Below, piece after piece: positions 46,676 to 59,103 of a stretch of 64,000 bases of DNA. The stretch comes from Pleurotus ostreatus/Saccharomyces cerevisiae fusant. Its lineage: Eukaryota > Opisthokonta. How positions within the stretch are numbered: position 1 is the stretch's first letter; every line of letters starts with the position of its first letter. The stretch spans positions 19,573 to 83,572 of the forward strand of contig JAMQCK010000084.1 in the NCBI GenBank assembly GCA_024196135.1, read 5' to 3'. Below the pieces are notes generated by a model. It saw only the letters and a list, made by a program, of their open reading frames with translations. It did no database searches and was not told the DNA's origin. The position numbers and the translations under genes were made by a program.

Positions 46676-49362
46676 CAGCCTGGGTGCGAACAGAAGCACG
46701 GGCACCCACATCTCGGATCTGCTGGCGGATTCCTGGGCGGGAAGCCGGGGGCCTGTGACGGCGCACTCGAGCCGGTGGCGGAAGAAGCTTGGCGGTGGTT
46801 GGTCCGCGTGCGAGCTGTAGCTTGATGAGCGGGGTCTGGGACGGACGAAGTCAGGGACTTAGCACTTATCGAGAAGGAGCATGTGGTGGCGAGGGAGATA
46901 GGACGCACAAATTGATACACAAATGGCCTTCTCGGAATCGCGGCGTGGCTGGCCATAAAGGCGCAAAAGGACGTACGAGGGATTTGGCTCAAAGTTTTCA
47001 GGGCAATCAGGGGTGGTGGGTGGACGAGGTACCTGCGCTGTCATTATCGTTAAGAAGTCGTTAGCATGGAAGTACGAGGGCTTCCCCTTTCGGAACAAAG
47101 GTCGAGGGATCTGCGAGAACTTGTAAGACTCAGACCAGGTTGGAAATCTCTGAAAAACAGCAAGTTGTAGAACCCTGACACTACGGTGACGAAGCTCTCT
47201 GAACGCAGCGTTCTAGTTGGTGCGCAAGGATAGCCCTTCGAGGATGTTGTGACAGCATGAAGGCCAGCAAATTGTGGGAGTTGAGATCTTCGCTATCAGA
47301 TGTTTTCCTTTTTATTGAACTATCCGCGCCGCGAGCAGGAATTCGAGCAAAGTGGTTCAAGTTGGTTGAGAGCAAGATGGCCACTCCGTCACGCGTGACT
47401 CTTGTCATTTCTCGGCGTTCGCCGTCAAATTCCCGCGATTTGCCATCACTTTTTCTGTCTTTCGAACGACCATGTCGATGATATCTCAGCTGATGATATG
47501 GCAAATCCATTGGCAGAGCTCGCCAGTACGCCAAGAAGCAACTGAAGAGCGCCCATAGACAGAGAAACTCATGATACACGCCAAGGAAGGTCACCGCGCG
47601 GTGTACGTTTTGAAGCAATACACTGAGGTTAATTCGTCCTGGAGCGATAAGCAAGTCTGTGTCGGGTCTCAACCAAGGTCTTGGGCATACGAAAGTCGGT
47701 CCTGTGCAGCCTCAAGTTACGAAGGAGCGGACAGGAAGACGGGAGGTGAAGCAACGTGGCGACCCACAAAGCGGGAAGAACATATCGTGCGTCCCCGCCA
47801 TTGTCGCTTCGGACCTTCAACTGACGTGCTAGAGCTCAATTTCTCCTCCTCCTTCTCGAGGTGTCCCTGTGCCTGCCTCGATACCTCGGATCCCGACGAT
47901 GGCCATAAAGAAACCGGGAATGCAAGCTAGCGGTATAGACGCCGGATGGGAGCCACCGATAGCGTGCTAGCCACAACAAGCCACCATCGGTTTCTTTCCA
48001 CCAAGCTATTTCTTCTGCGTGGAGTCTACTGCATGCGCTGGTACCTCGCCTATTCTTCGGGAGGCCCTTCAGTGAATGGGTGGGAAAGCGCTCGCGGAAC
48101 TTGGGCTTCTGCGGGATGTTATCTCAAGTTCGCCTCCCAGCCTTGGATCTGCAGGAACGTCTAAGCGGTTGGAGAATATATGGCCAATGGGTGAAGGTGG
48201 GTCAAGCGAAGTAACGGCAGACCTGACGGATCGGAAGATAGAAAGACTCAAGTACAGGCTTGCGGTGACTTTGCCCTTCTGGGGATCGCACGTCCTTCGT
48301 CAGCTGGAAGGATACCCATGACCATTCGTAGGTGTGGCAAGCTTCGACATTCCGAATGCGAGCCATCCGCTCTACGTCAGACACTTCGTCTGTCGGTCTT
48401 CTCCTCTTCGTCTCGTCAGCATTCGCCTCTTCTTTGCGTCGCCCCTCCTCTTCGTCCCGCCAGTGCTCTCCTCTTCTTCGCATCACCCTCTCCTCTTCGT
48501 CCCTCAGTCACTCGTCTTCTCCGCGTCACCATCGAGCCGCCTGGAGCCCGCCCCAGTGACCGACCGATGCTCTGCTCATGTCGACCTGGTCGGCTATCTC
48601 GGGAACGCCTTACTGCTCGACGCTCATCGGCATCCCGTGGCGCTGTTGCGCGACCGGTGGGACCTAGAGGGCGTGGCTAAAGATATCCAAGGGACTGTCT
48701 ATGGCCGCTTTCAATTGCTTATGATCCTCTGCTATTTGACAGCTGACGCGATGACCCATCACGCCACAGAACCTGGTCGAGAGTGCACCGGAAAAGGTCT
48801 ATGGTCGGCATGGTTGAGAGGGCCCGAACCCAATGCAGCCGCCACCATCTCCCAACCTCGCGGATCAAGTTGAACTTGGAGCCATCAACCATGGCCACGC
48901 CATGGTCATGTGCTCCACCGTGTTCAATCCACGAAGAAGCAACGGTCACAACCATCTCACGCGCAGCAGTTCTCGCGGCGGTCGCTGCTTCTCGCGGGGG
49001 TTGCTGCTTCTTCGCCTACTATCCAATGACAGTCTATCTGTTTGTACGTCCCAACGCTCCATGACCTCCTTCGCCCTCGCGACCTCAAACACTGAGCCTT
49101 CGAAATGCCAGCAAGGCGCCATCTCGCGTATATCAGTCGGCGCGGTCTGTCGACATCAGCCCGCGCGGTTTATCGACTCCCACCACATGCTCTATGGCAT
49201 TGTTTAGAACTACTTCCGTCACAGGTCCGTCCGCTGCCCAACAGACCCCGCATTCCGCCCAACAGATCCGGAAGCCCAATGCAACTTCGCGCCGTGCGTC
49301 CGGAGTGCATCTTCGCGCCGTCCGTCACGCCTTCTGCCCTCCTCCTGTGTACAGTGCACCAT
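46676..49362. other. Spacer between the two transporter genes, no gene seen
   Basis: About 2.7 kb with no supported gene. Minus-strand frames at 47672-47181 (163 codons) and 48955-48719 show no domain. A short minisatellite lies at 48401-48531. Confidence 0.45.
48401..48531 (+). repeat. Degenerate 43-46-bp minisatellite, three units
   Basis: Three consecutive units each begin CTCCTCTTCGTC (48401, then about 48445 and 48490) and end with a variant of GCGTCGCC. Units differ by substitutions and small indels. The strand is strongly pyrimidine-rich. Confidence 0.7.
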
Positions 49363-49397
49363 ACGTTGGAGCTGTGCCTGATAGCGCCATAACGAAG
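49363..49397 (+). promoter_or_regulatory. Conserved promoter block, copy 2
   Basis: Counterpart of 46641-46675, with core GTGCCTGATAGCGCCATAAC. The first GATA motif is kept; the second is changed to CCATAA. It abuts the TATA box directly. Confidence 0.6.
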
Positions 49398-49404
49398 TAT
49401 AAAG
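49398..49404 (+). promoter_or_regulatory. TATA box of transporter copy 2
   Basis: TATAAAG about 90 bp before ATG 49492, immediately downstream of the conserved block. Confidence 0.65.
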
Positions 49405-49491
49405 AGTGCGCTCGCTCTCACCGGTCCGCCTCCCTCTCTCGACGCGCTCCCTCTTGACGAGCATCTGCTCCCCGCCTCGCCCGAGCGCACG

Positions 49492-52380
49492 ATGGCCGCC
49501 TTCGACGCGCCGATCCTCGAGAAGACGCAGCCGCCGGTCGCCCCGGCGCACTCGGACAGCTTCCTGTCGGAGTCGGAGAAGGACAAGGACTCTGGCATTG
49601 GCAAGGAGTCGGAAAAGGACAAGGAGGCAGGGCATGTGCAGCCTCCCGTTGAGGTCGCCACCGACGATGTTGGGGAAGTATTCGATGATGTGCGAGTGAT
49701 CGATTTGGATGAGAATGGGAAGGAGCGGCCAATTGGTGAGTAGTGTCTCTGACCCAAAGACAATCTTGTTGCTGATGGGTTTGCAGAGAGCGCTCGCGAC
49801 TACGCTACGCGCTTGCTCTCGTTGGAGGATGACCCATCGTTACCGATCTTCACCATCCGCACGGTCATTCTAGGCATTGGTTTTGCTGCTTTCGCATCGG
49901 TGCTCGGCCAACTCTTCGTAGGTCCCGACAGCTAGCACCTCGATTGGTGACTCACCCCTGCCAGTACTTCCGTCCGCAGTCTATCAGCGTCAGCCAGCTA
50001 TTCCTACAGATCTTCGCGTGCGTTGACCCTCGCTTATCCACTCGCACTGTCTGACACATGTGCAGGTTCATCCTCGGGAAGGCGATGGAGGAAGTCATTC
50101 CCGGGACAAACCCCAACTCACGGTTCCCATTGCGAGATTCGTGGTGGGCTCGCTTCCTCAACCCAGGCCCCTTCAGTGAGTTGCTTGTACACTTCGAAGA
50201 TCATATCTCATCGCAACCGCAGATATCAAGGAGCACGTTGCGATCACCATCATGGGCGCCACTTCCAGCGACTCCGCACTTGCTATCAGTATCTTCGCCG
50301 CACAAGATCTGTACTACAATGTCAAGCCGAACGCTGCGACCGCCATCTTCACGCTGATTGGTTCGCAAGTGCGTCCGCACCCTCAGACTGCTTCTTACAC
50401 CTTGCCGATAACCGCTTTAGCTCATCGGCTATGGCCTCGCGGGCATGATGCGCGTGTTCCTCGTCTGGCCAACCTTCGCCGTCTACCCGCACATCATCCC
50501 CACCGTTCAGCTCTTCGATGTGCTACACAGAGGTCAGAAATTCTTCCTCCAAAAGAAGCGCGTCCGCTTCTTCTGGGGTACTCTGGTCGCGATCTTCGTC
50601 TGGGAGTGGTTCCCCGAGTACATCGCGCCGACCCTCACTGGCATCAGCATTTTCTGCCTGGCGAACCAGGACTCGCCCTGGTTCTCGCGCATCTTCGGTG
50701 GTGCGACGGGGAATGAGGGCTTAGGGATGTTCTCGTTGTGCTTTGACTGGAATTATGTGGGCGCGGGTGGCGGAGCTATCGGCTCGCTGTTCACGCCGTT
50801 GTCAACTCAGATGTCGATGTACGCGGGGACTGCGGTTTGCATGTGCGTTTTGTACACCCGTCTTCTTTCTGTCCCAGGCTGATTTTTCATCTAGTATTGC
50901 TTTCTGTGCGGTCTACGCACAGAACGTATGGAAATCGCAGAACTTCCCCTTCCTCTCGCAGCTTTTGTTCTACGAGAACGGTACCGAGTACAACCAGCTG
51001 CTCATCCTCAACGACGACTTCACGCTCAACTCGACCAAGCTTGCGGAGCAAGGTCTACCGTACTACGCCGGCTCGCAGGTCCTGTTTAAGGTCTCGCGGA
51101 CGATGTACATTGGCGCGGCGATCATGCACTTCGTCGTTTGGCACTCGAAGGATGTCTGGAAGTTGCTGAAGCATACGAAGGCGAGTCTTCCGAATGCGTT
51201 TGGTGGTTGAGAGGTGCTAACGTTTTCGCCGCAGTCCGAGGAGATCGACGACCCGCATTACCAGAAAATGCAGGTATACAAGGAATGCCCACTCTGGTGG
51301 TACGCCGCGTTGTTCGTTGCGTCGTTCGCGATGGCGATCGCGACGAGCTACACGGCTCACTCAGGGCTTCCGTACGTACTACGTCCTAACCCATATCGTA
51401 CTGCTTGACTAACGCCTAACGTAGCTGGTGGGCCCTCATCGTCTCCCTCCTCGTCGCCGCCTTCCTTCTCCCCATCATCGGCACCCTCTATTGCACCGTC
51501 GGCTACGCGCCCTCCATCGAGATCCTCATTGAGATGATCGGCGCCGCCATGGTCCCCGGCAAGCCCGTCGCGAACATGTACGCCACGCTCTACGGGTACA
51601 ACTCCGTCACGCAGGCGACCTCCCTCCTCCGCGACCTCAAGATGGGTCAGTACACGAAGCTTCCGCCGCGCGTGACGTTTACGTGCCAGGTCCTTGGCAG
51701 CATCATCGGCGGCGTGCTAAACTTCGTCGTCGCGAACAATGTGTTGACGGCGAACCGAGAGGTGCTGCTCGATGTTCAGGGTAGTAATGTATGGAGCGGG
51801 CAGAATATTCAGTCGTACAACACTGGTATGCAAAGGTTCTCTGCCGCTGTAGAACGTTGGTCTGACCTATTCATTTAGGCGCCATCGCATGGGGCGCCCT
51901 CGGCAAGGACCTTTACAAGCCCGGCACCCAGTATGGCTTCATCCCCTGGATGATCCTCGTCGGCCTCGTCTGGCCCATCCCCTTCTGGCTCGCGCACAGG
52001 CGCTGGCCAAAATTCGGCTTCGACAAGGTCTTCACGCCCATCCTGACCGCTGAGCTGGGCATCCTGAGTGTCGGCATCAACTCCGGCATCTTCATGTCCT
52101 TCCTCCTCGCCGTCTTCTCCCAGTACTACCTCCGCAAGTACCGCGCGCGCTGGTTCCGGAAGTACAACTTCCTGCTTTCGGCCGCGCTCGACGGCGGCAC
52201 GCAGATCATGGTCTTCGTGTACTCCTTCGCAGTTGGCGGTGCTTCGGGGAGTGCGACGCCGGTGAGTCCTTTTCTGACGATGCACCTCGATCCATTTCGA
52301 TGCTCACAATGATCTTACAGTTCCCTACCTGGGCTCTCAATCCGGCGGGAAATCCGGACTACTGCAAGCGGTTAACATAA
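49492..52380 (+). CDS. Oligopeptide transporter (OPT family), copy 2
   Basis: The head-to-head partner of the gene at 43249-46485. ATG 49492 gives MAAFDAPILEKTQPPVAPAH; the N-terminal tail carries an extra K/E/D-rich stretch (KDKDSGIGKESEKDKE). The first conserved exon pair encodes FDDVRVIDLDENGKERPIG and then ESARDYATRLLSLEDDPSLP. The membrane core follows with NPGPF, MMRVFLVWPTFAVYPHIIPT, YENGTEYNQLLILNDDFTLN, the KLPPRVTF motif and FWLAHRRWPKFGFDKVFTPI. It ends NPAGNPDYCKRLT at stop 52378-52380. About eleven exons and 800 residues. All segments present in copy 1 are present here, with no frameshift seen, so both should be functional. Confidence 0.93.
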
Positions 52381-52806
52381 TATTGTCGCCGTTCTGTGTA
52401 TCCTGATTCACCTCATCCTCGTTCCTCTCTTCCTCCCTCTTCCTCCCCTCTTCCTCGCCGTCGTCTTGGGACGCCTTCGGGCTCGTGTTGTATCTTGTAG
52501 CGGTTATGCCGGAATTCGGATTGTAGTAGAGTATTGTTTTCTGGATCACGAAGCAAATGGGATGACAGACGTTTGACCTGTGTGTCCTATGACTCTGCTA
52601 CGCCTTGGATGGGCAGATTGGACTGAAGACAGATAGCTTACAGTATCTCCGCTGCCGTTGACGATCAACAAGAATTTCTGCCGTCCATTACCGACAAGCT
52701 TTGCTGCTGGTGTCGTCTTGTCGTCTTGCACTGGTACATAGTACAGTCTATAATTCTATTGATCTTCTCCCAACTCAAACCACGATGTCCCCTGCCATCT
52801 TCTTCC
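52381..52806. other. Convergent 3' flanks, no gene seen
   Basis: Pyrimidine-rich tract after the transporter (52405-52470), then AT-richer flank of the phosphoribosyltransferase gene. Confidence 0.5.
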
Positions 52807-55800
52807 TTACACTGGCAACCCAAATATCTGCTTGACGTGTTTAACCGTCTCCTTGTCCCCGGTGTTCTGTCAAAATCGAGTTAGCACACTAGCAGCGGCA
52901 TAGGAAGAAGGGCTTCGCATAAGAAAGCTGCATCGCATGAAGGGAAAGCTTCGCACAGCAAGGCTGCATCGCACGAAAAAAAAGCTTCCCACAAGAAAGG
53001 ATGCTCGGCACGAAAGAAAGCCTCCATCCCAAGAAGAGTTCGCATGCAGAGAAGTCTTCACATAAAATAGACGCTTCGCACAGACTCACCTTCGTCAAAT
53101 CATCGCTAATCTTCACACACGGCTTGCCATCCAGGCTATCCAGCTTGATCACGATGTTCAGCGCCTCGCTCGGCGCGCCAGTAGACGTTGGACTCTGCGC
53201 GTCCGCGGTCGACTTCTTGCGGAAGTCGTTGGTGAAGTTGGTGCCGATGCCGAAGGCGACTGGGAGAATACGGGCGTCAACATGCGAACAAAAGGATAGA
53301 GGAAGAGCGATCGTGGAAAAGGAAGGGGATCTAGTCTGCGAGAAAGGCGATGTACCTTTGAACCCAAGCCCCTTCGGCCCCGCGTGCTCGAGCAGCTTCA
53401 CGGCCTTCTCGACGGAGAGTGCGTCGCTGTACACAATGACCTAAGGAGGGCGGCTCAGTCTGGAGTCCATATATATCCCCATCAACCAGCAGAAAGGCAT
53501 TGGCCCAGCAGAAAGGTATTGCTACCTCTCTTCGCCACAAAAGCGAAACCCCTCCTCCTCCATTATGAGCGTCCCTCAACGCACCTTCTCCCGATGATCG
53601 ATCCCCAGTCCCTCATACACCGCCTTCGCGTGCGGCGCAAACGCGAAGGGGTCGCCCGAGTCCTGCCGCAAGCCGGCCCAGGTGCGCGCGATGTCTGGCG
53701 TGGCGGCGAGGTTCTGGGAGGGATGTCAGTGGGTTGGAGAAGAGTTTGAGGAGAAGTGACGGATGGGAAGGGCGGAGTGGCAAAGTAAAATGACGGGATG
53801 GCAGAGTATATGACGGAGTGAAAGGGGGGGCCGAGGAAGCCATATGCGAGGCGATCACTATGTCCGGGAAAGTGAAGATAATGAAGGACGGCTAACACAC
53901 CTTGAAAAAAGCATCGCTCGAGAACGTATCCGTCAGCGCTACCAACAGCACATTCCCATACGTCTCCTGCCACATTCTGAGGGCGACGGTGTTGGCGTTT
54001 TCGTAGCCCTTGGCGGTGGCGACGCCCATGAACCATTCGCTGGAAGGGTTTGGTTAGTATACGGCGCATGGCAGGGATTCTCGGGTTCAGAAGAGATTAT
54101 CGGGTTCAGAAGGGGTTATCAGGTCGGTGGGGAGCATTGGATGTAATGGGAAGAAAGATACAACGCGCCAAAGTTCGAGAGTATGAAGGAGAAGACATGA
54201 GGGGAAATACTCACTGCGCAATCGTCCCCGTCGGCGTAAGGTCGTGCTTCATGGCGAGGTAGACCTATGTGCGTGTCAACGCCTTGCGGACCACAAGTCA
54301 CGGTGCCATAGACAAGAAATAACACACGCACATTACTCGTGCCGCTCAGCTTCCCCGGCTCGCCCCTCGCCCCTGACGGCGTGCCCTCGACATTTTGGCC
54401 CTCCTGGCCCTTTCCTGGGAGTGTGTTAGTCCATGCCATTCGCTCTGATTCGATCCGCCTTCGCTGAGCTGAGCAACGGTTGGACGAGCTAAGTCACCAT
54501 ACGACGGCGCTGAGCCACGATACGATGGAACTCAGCAAAGGTAGGACGAACCGTGCCCTACCTGACTTCGCCTCCGCATCCTTCACCGCGCGCTTGAGGC
54601 CCTGTATGACAAGGTCGTGCGTCTTCAGCGATCTCCTCCTTCGGGAGCCGAACTCGTTGAAGACACAGCCGTTCGCGAGGAGGGTTTTGCCTTTCTGGTA
54701 GGCGAGGTCTGGAAAGGGAGCGGTCAGTACGGAGTAATAGGCGCAAAATTATATTGAATGCATTGAAGAGACGCGAAGGGAGGGAAGGTATGCAGGTGTG
54801 AGAGAAGAGGAGTGATCAAGAGATCGGGCGTCGCCAAGAGACAGTACAAGACGTGCACAACATGACGAAAAGAGACTACGCTACTCACCCTCCTGCCCCT
54901 CATACGTCCAATCCGTGTCGACGTGCTTATAGTAGATCTCGCAGAGCGTGGACATCAGGGGTACTTCCCAGAGAATGGACTCTATCCAAGGACCGGAGGC
55001 GGTCATGGATAGGTTGCCGTGTTGATCTGAGGAGTCGGTTTGGTTAGGGCCACATTGAGGGGTACGTCGGGCATTTGCGAGCAGCACGTCAGGCATCAGT
55101 GAGGAGCTCGTCGGGCATTAGTGAGGCCAGCGTCATGAATCAAGCGGGCTCCATGAAGAAGGCGAGCACCACGAATCAAGCGACCGCCACTGTCGCAGCC
55201 AGCCCCATCAAACCAGACTACGGCGTACAACTTACCTGGGCCTTCCTCCGTACCCTCCGCAGGAATGAATTTAATCTCAACCTGTTCCGGCTTGAAGCGG
55301 TACGTGCCAAGAAAGTCGCGGTACGCGGGTTTGAAGTAGGGGCATGCCTTCGCGAGCCATTCCTTCTCGGCCTCGGACATGGAGAGGCGGGAGAACTCTA
55401 GGTATGGAGGGATGAGTATGTGAGATACGGGAGCAGGCGTACGTAAAAGGATAATATAGAGAGAAATGAAAGGAAGAGGTGAAAGAAATTGGAAGGATAT
55501 GAGGTGCGGGTAGGCGAAGATGAGCACGAATGCGTGAATGGACGAAGGTCAATCAACAGAAGGGAAGGGGAAGTGGGTGATTGAAGGGGGAACAGCGTTG
55601 AGGCAGCAAGAGGTGAGAGTCGGAGACGTGTAGACAATGGGAACGCACGGTTAACACTCGCGCGCAGGATATCTATCGACTTTCTCGTGAACACCGTGTC
55701 CGCATTCCGGTTTGTGAACCGATACGTCGCCCACGCGTTCGGGAAGTGCTCGAATACGGCCTGCTGCATCGTGAACTATGAAAACCGTCCGTGAGCTTCA

Positions 55801-55905
55801 TCTCCCCCTTCAGATGAACCCCGTCCTCAGACGCACCTTATACAGATCCGTGTCCAGGATCGACGGCGGAACGACCAGATCGTCGGGATTAGGGTAGGCG
55901 GCCAT
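52807..55905 (-). CDS. NPT1: Nicotinate phosphoribosyltransferase
   Basis: Catalyses nicotinate plus PRPP to nicotinate mononucleotide in the Preiss-Handler NAD salvage route. ATG 55905 gives [20 protein letters not shown], then [20 protein letters not shown]. Further exons encode [11 protein letters not shown], then [20 protein letters not shown] and [13 protein letters not shown], then [10 protein letters not shown], then [20 protein letters not shown] (containing the catalytic histidine region) and [57 protein letters not shown] and [10 protein letters not shown]. It ends [12 protein letters not shown] at the stop 52807-52809. About eleven exons. Several introns are 140-250 nt, against 50-60 nt in neighbouring genes, and most of these are made of degenerate tandem repeats. 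Confidence 0.92.
52912..53090 (+). repeat. 18-bp minisatellite filling the last intron of the phosphoribosyltransferase gene
   Basis: The core TCGCAT/TCGCAC and its variants recur at 52915, 52933, 52951, 52969, 52987, 53005, 53023, 53040, 53058 and 53076: ten units in an 18-bp register with a single 17-bp step. Units are rich in AAGAAAGCT. The array ends at the intron donor (CTCACC on this strand). Confidence 0.9.
53486..53523 (+). repeat. 19-bp intronic duplication
   Basis: CCAGCAGAAAGG(C/T)ATTG occurs at 53486 and 53505, two units of 19 bp inside an intron of the phosphoribosyltransferase gene. Confidence 0.8.
53771..53825 (+). repeat. 20-bp intronic repeat, about three units
   Basis: Variants of TGACGGAGTGGCAAAGTA start at 53771, 53791 and 53811, a 20-bp register, with a further TGACGG at 53757; within an intron of the phosphoribosyltransferase gene. 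Confidence 0.7.
54081..54118 (+). repeat. 19-bp intronic tandem duplication
   Basis: CGGGTTCAGAAGAGATTAT (54081) is followed directly by CGGGTTCAGAAGGGGTTAT (54100), two mismatches, inside an intron. Confidence 0.85.
54466..54547 (+). repeat. 20-21-bp intronic repeat, four units
   Basis: Units with CTGAGCAACGG, CTAAGTCACC, CTGAGCCACG and CTCAGCAAAGG start at 54469, 54489, 54510 and 54531; strongly degenerate but in register, in an intron of the phosphoribosyltransferase gene. Confidence 0.65.
55065..55152 (+). repeat. 22-bp intronic minisatellite, four units
   Basis: CGTC(G/A)GGCAT variants start at 55065, 55087, 55109 and 55131, exactly 22 bp apart; the fourth unit reads CGTCATGAAT. Located in an intron of the phosphoribosyltransferase gene. 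Confidence 0.8.
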
Positions 55906-56190
55906 AGCTCGCTCTCTAGATGTCGATGCTTCGCTTTCTATGGGTGAGGGGCTTCGGAGAAGATGATGGTTCAGGTCAAGATGCGCTGCGCGGATGGTCA
56001 GATAGTGCCAGTCGCTATCGGGCGAGTCGGCGGGCGCTTATTGCCCTATGACGCCACCGGGATCAAGGGGCCGGCGATTGCCGAGGTCCGATCGCGCGCA
56101 TTCCGATTTGGGCATTCCATTGTTCGGCCATTGTTTTCTGCTGCTTTCATCCGAGGGTGCTCAAAGGCATCATACGATACACTCAAAGCC

Positions 56191-57218
56191 ATGGTGAGTG
56201 AGACACAATGCTATTTATAACTGAAGCTGATGCGGTGGACTATCAGGGCTCGAGAATCGAGATATTGAACGCGCACGGGTATCGCTCGGACGGGCGCAAG
56301 CAGTATGAGCTGCGCGACATGACGATCGACCTAAGCCCCAGGGCCTCTGCGGATGGGAGCGCGCTTGTGTCGCATGGCTTAACACAAGTATTGGTCTCTG
56401 TGTATGGGCCTAGGGAACCGAAGCAGAGGTCACAATCTGCCCATGACCGCGCGACGATCAACGTTGAAGTCGGTACCGCGCCCTTCAGTAGTGGCGAGCG
56501 AAGGAAACGGGGGAGAGGAGACAAGTGCGTCTGATTTTACTCTTGCAACTCCTCGCGCCACTTCCCCCCTCCATGCTCCTTCTTACTCTCCCCCAACCCC
56601 ACACGAACCAACCCATCTCAGCTAACTCCCAGACGCACCCAGGAACTTTGCTACACCGTGCAGCAAACCTTCGAGCCCGTAGTCCTCACCTCCATCTACC
56701 CCCGCTCCACCATCGACATCTTCATCACGATCCTCCAACAAGACGGCTCCCTCATCCCCGCGTGCGTCAACGCGACGACGCTCGCGCTCATCTGCGCGGG
56801 CGTGCCCCTCCTCGACTTCGTCTGCGCGGTCTCCGCGGGCGTACACGACACGCAGAGCATGCTTGATCTCACGACGCTGGAGGAGAACGACCTGCCGTGG
56901 GTGAACGTCGCGGTGATGCCGAAGACGGGGAAGGTGGTGATGGTGGGGTTGGAGACGCGGCTGCATGTTCAGCGGTTTGAGGAGATGTTTAGGTGTGTTT
57001 GGGTCTTTTGTGACTTTTCGTGCCCTTCAGAGCTCTGCGACTCTTCGTATCCCTTCTTTCCGCTGATCTCTTTTCGCAGGATCGCCCTCGATGCCTCAAA
57101 GGTCCTTCATCAGGAGATGAAAGCAGCTATCCAGGATCGGACGAACAAGCTGACAATAGCTATGTCCGCTGTCAAAGGCCCGGGGCAGAAGTCGGGGGAC
57201 GACGATATGATGGAATGA
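56191..57218 (+). CDS. RRP41: Exosome core subunit RRP41 (SKI6)
   Basis: An RNase PH-fold subunit of the exosome ring, acting in nuclear and cytoplasmic 3'-5' RNA decay. The body begins SRIEILNAHGYRSDGRKQYE, then ADGSALVSHGLTQVLVSVYG, and after an intron LCYTVQQTFEPVVLTSIYPR with STIDIFITILQQDGSLIPAC, and finally IALDASKVLHQEMKAAI. The start is unusual: ATG 56191 is followed at once by a GTGAGT donor, and splicing to 56247 yields MGSRIEILN. Alternatives are ATG 56208 inside the intron (MLFITEADAVDYQG..., intron retained) or an in-frame 5' extension from ATG 55963. The ATG 56191 model best fits the family's short N terminus. About 255 residues. It lies head-to-head with the phosphoribosyltransferase gene. 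Confidence 0.9.
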
Positions 57219-57774
57219 GATGCGTTGTGGGACGACTGCGTCTGCGATACCCATCTTCCCTTTGTGAATCCCTCCATGATGTGAGCCGTGCATCAAGCAC
57301 CCTTCCCGGCGTCTACATAACGCGCTTTTCACCCCATGAGACAGAGACTTTGAGAGTGCCACAAATTCACTAGTATGATCCTTGTGATTGTCAGGCGCTT
57401 AGAGTTGGTTTGTGGTAGTAGACTACGAATACTTCCACCATGGGCCAGACGTCGCGGGCCCAAAAACGATGCTCAGGAGGGCAGAGAGCCTCGCCATCCG
57501 CGAGTGCATGGTGGCAGCAACGCCAACGACGGCCAGGCGGCGGGCCAGCCTGACTTGGGCGCCCGCGCCGAGGGCGGGAGACGGCGGAGTCCGGTCTAGC
57601 CCGCGGGCCGCCCGCCTCGGCGCAACGGAGCGCCACGCGAGGCGCGTCATCGATGGGCGAGATGGCATATAAGAGTGCACTGTGAAGGTTGCCTTTGACG
57701 ACGAGCTCGACAGCCCTGCTGGACCCATTCCCTAAACACAAAACCCATCCCCTTCACCTCGGATAACTGACACT
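57219..57774. other. Intergenic, triosephosphate isomerase promoter
   Basis: A GC-rich block (57440-57640) precedes an ATATAAG box at 57667-57673, about 105 bp before ATG 57775. No gene is supported. Confidence 0.5.
57667..57673 (+). promoter_or_regulatory. TATA box of the triosephosphate isomerase gene
   Basis: ATATAAG about 105 bp upstream of the start codon, followed by a CT-rich leader ending CACTATGGCC. Confidence 0.6.
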
Positions 57775-58947
<1,173 letters not shown>

Positions 58948-59103
58948 ATGCGACGAAGAGCTCAAATAGATGTAGAGTGTACAAATGTAACAATGCAAAG
59001 TGTACAACAGGACCACGGCCCTCGCCCGGACCCGGGACTACGAAAGTAGGCCATCCGGTAGGCCATCTAGGGCTGCATGCTAGCTGCCATGCAACGCAGG
59101 CGA

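Noticed and set aside
47181..47672. 163-codon minus-strand frame in the transporter spacer
   Set aside because: No domain or homology I can recognise, and composition looks non-coding.
48719..48955. Possible transposon-derived coding remnant
   Set aside because: The frame is short and no transposase, integrase or reverse transcriptase motif, terminal repeat or target duplication could be found.
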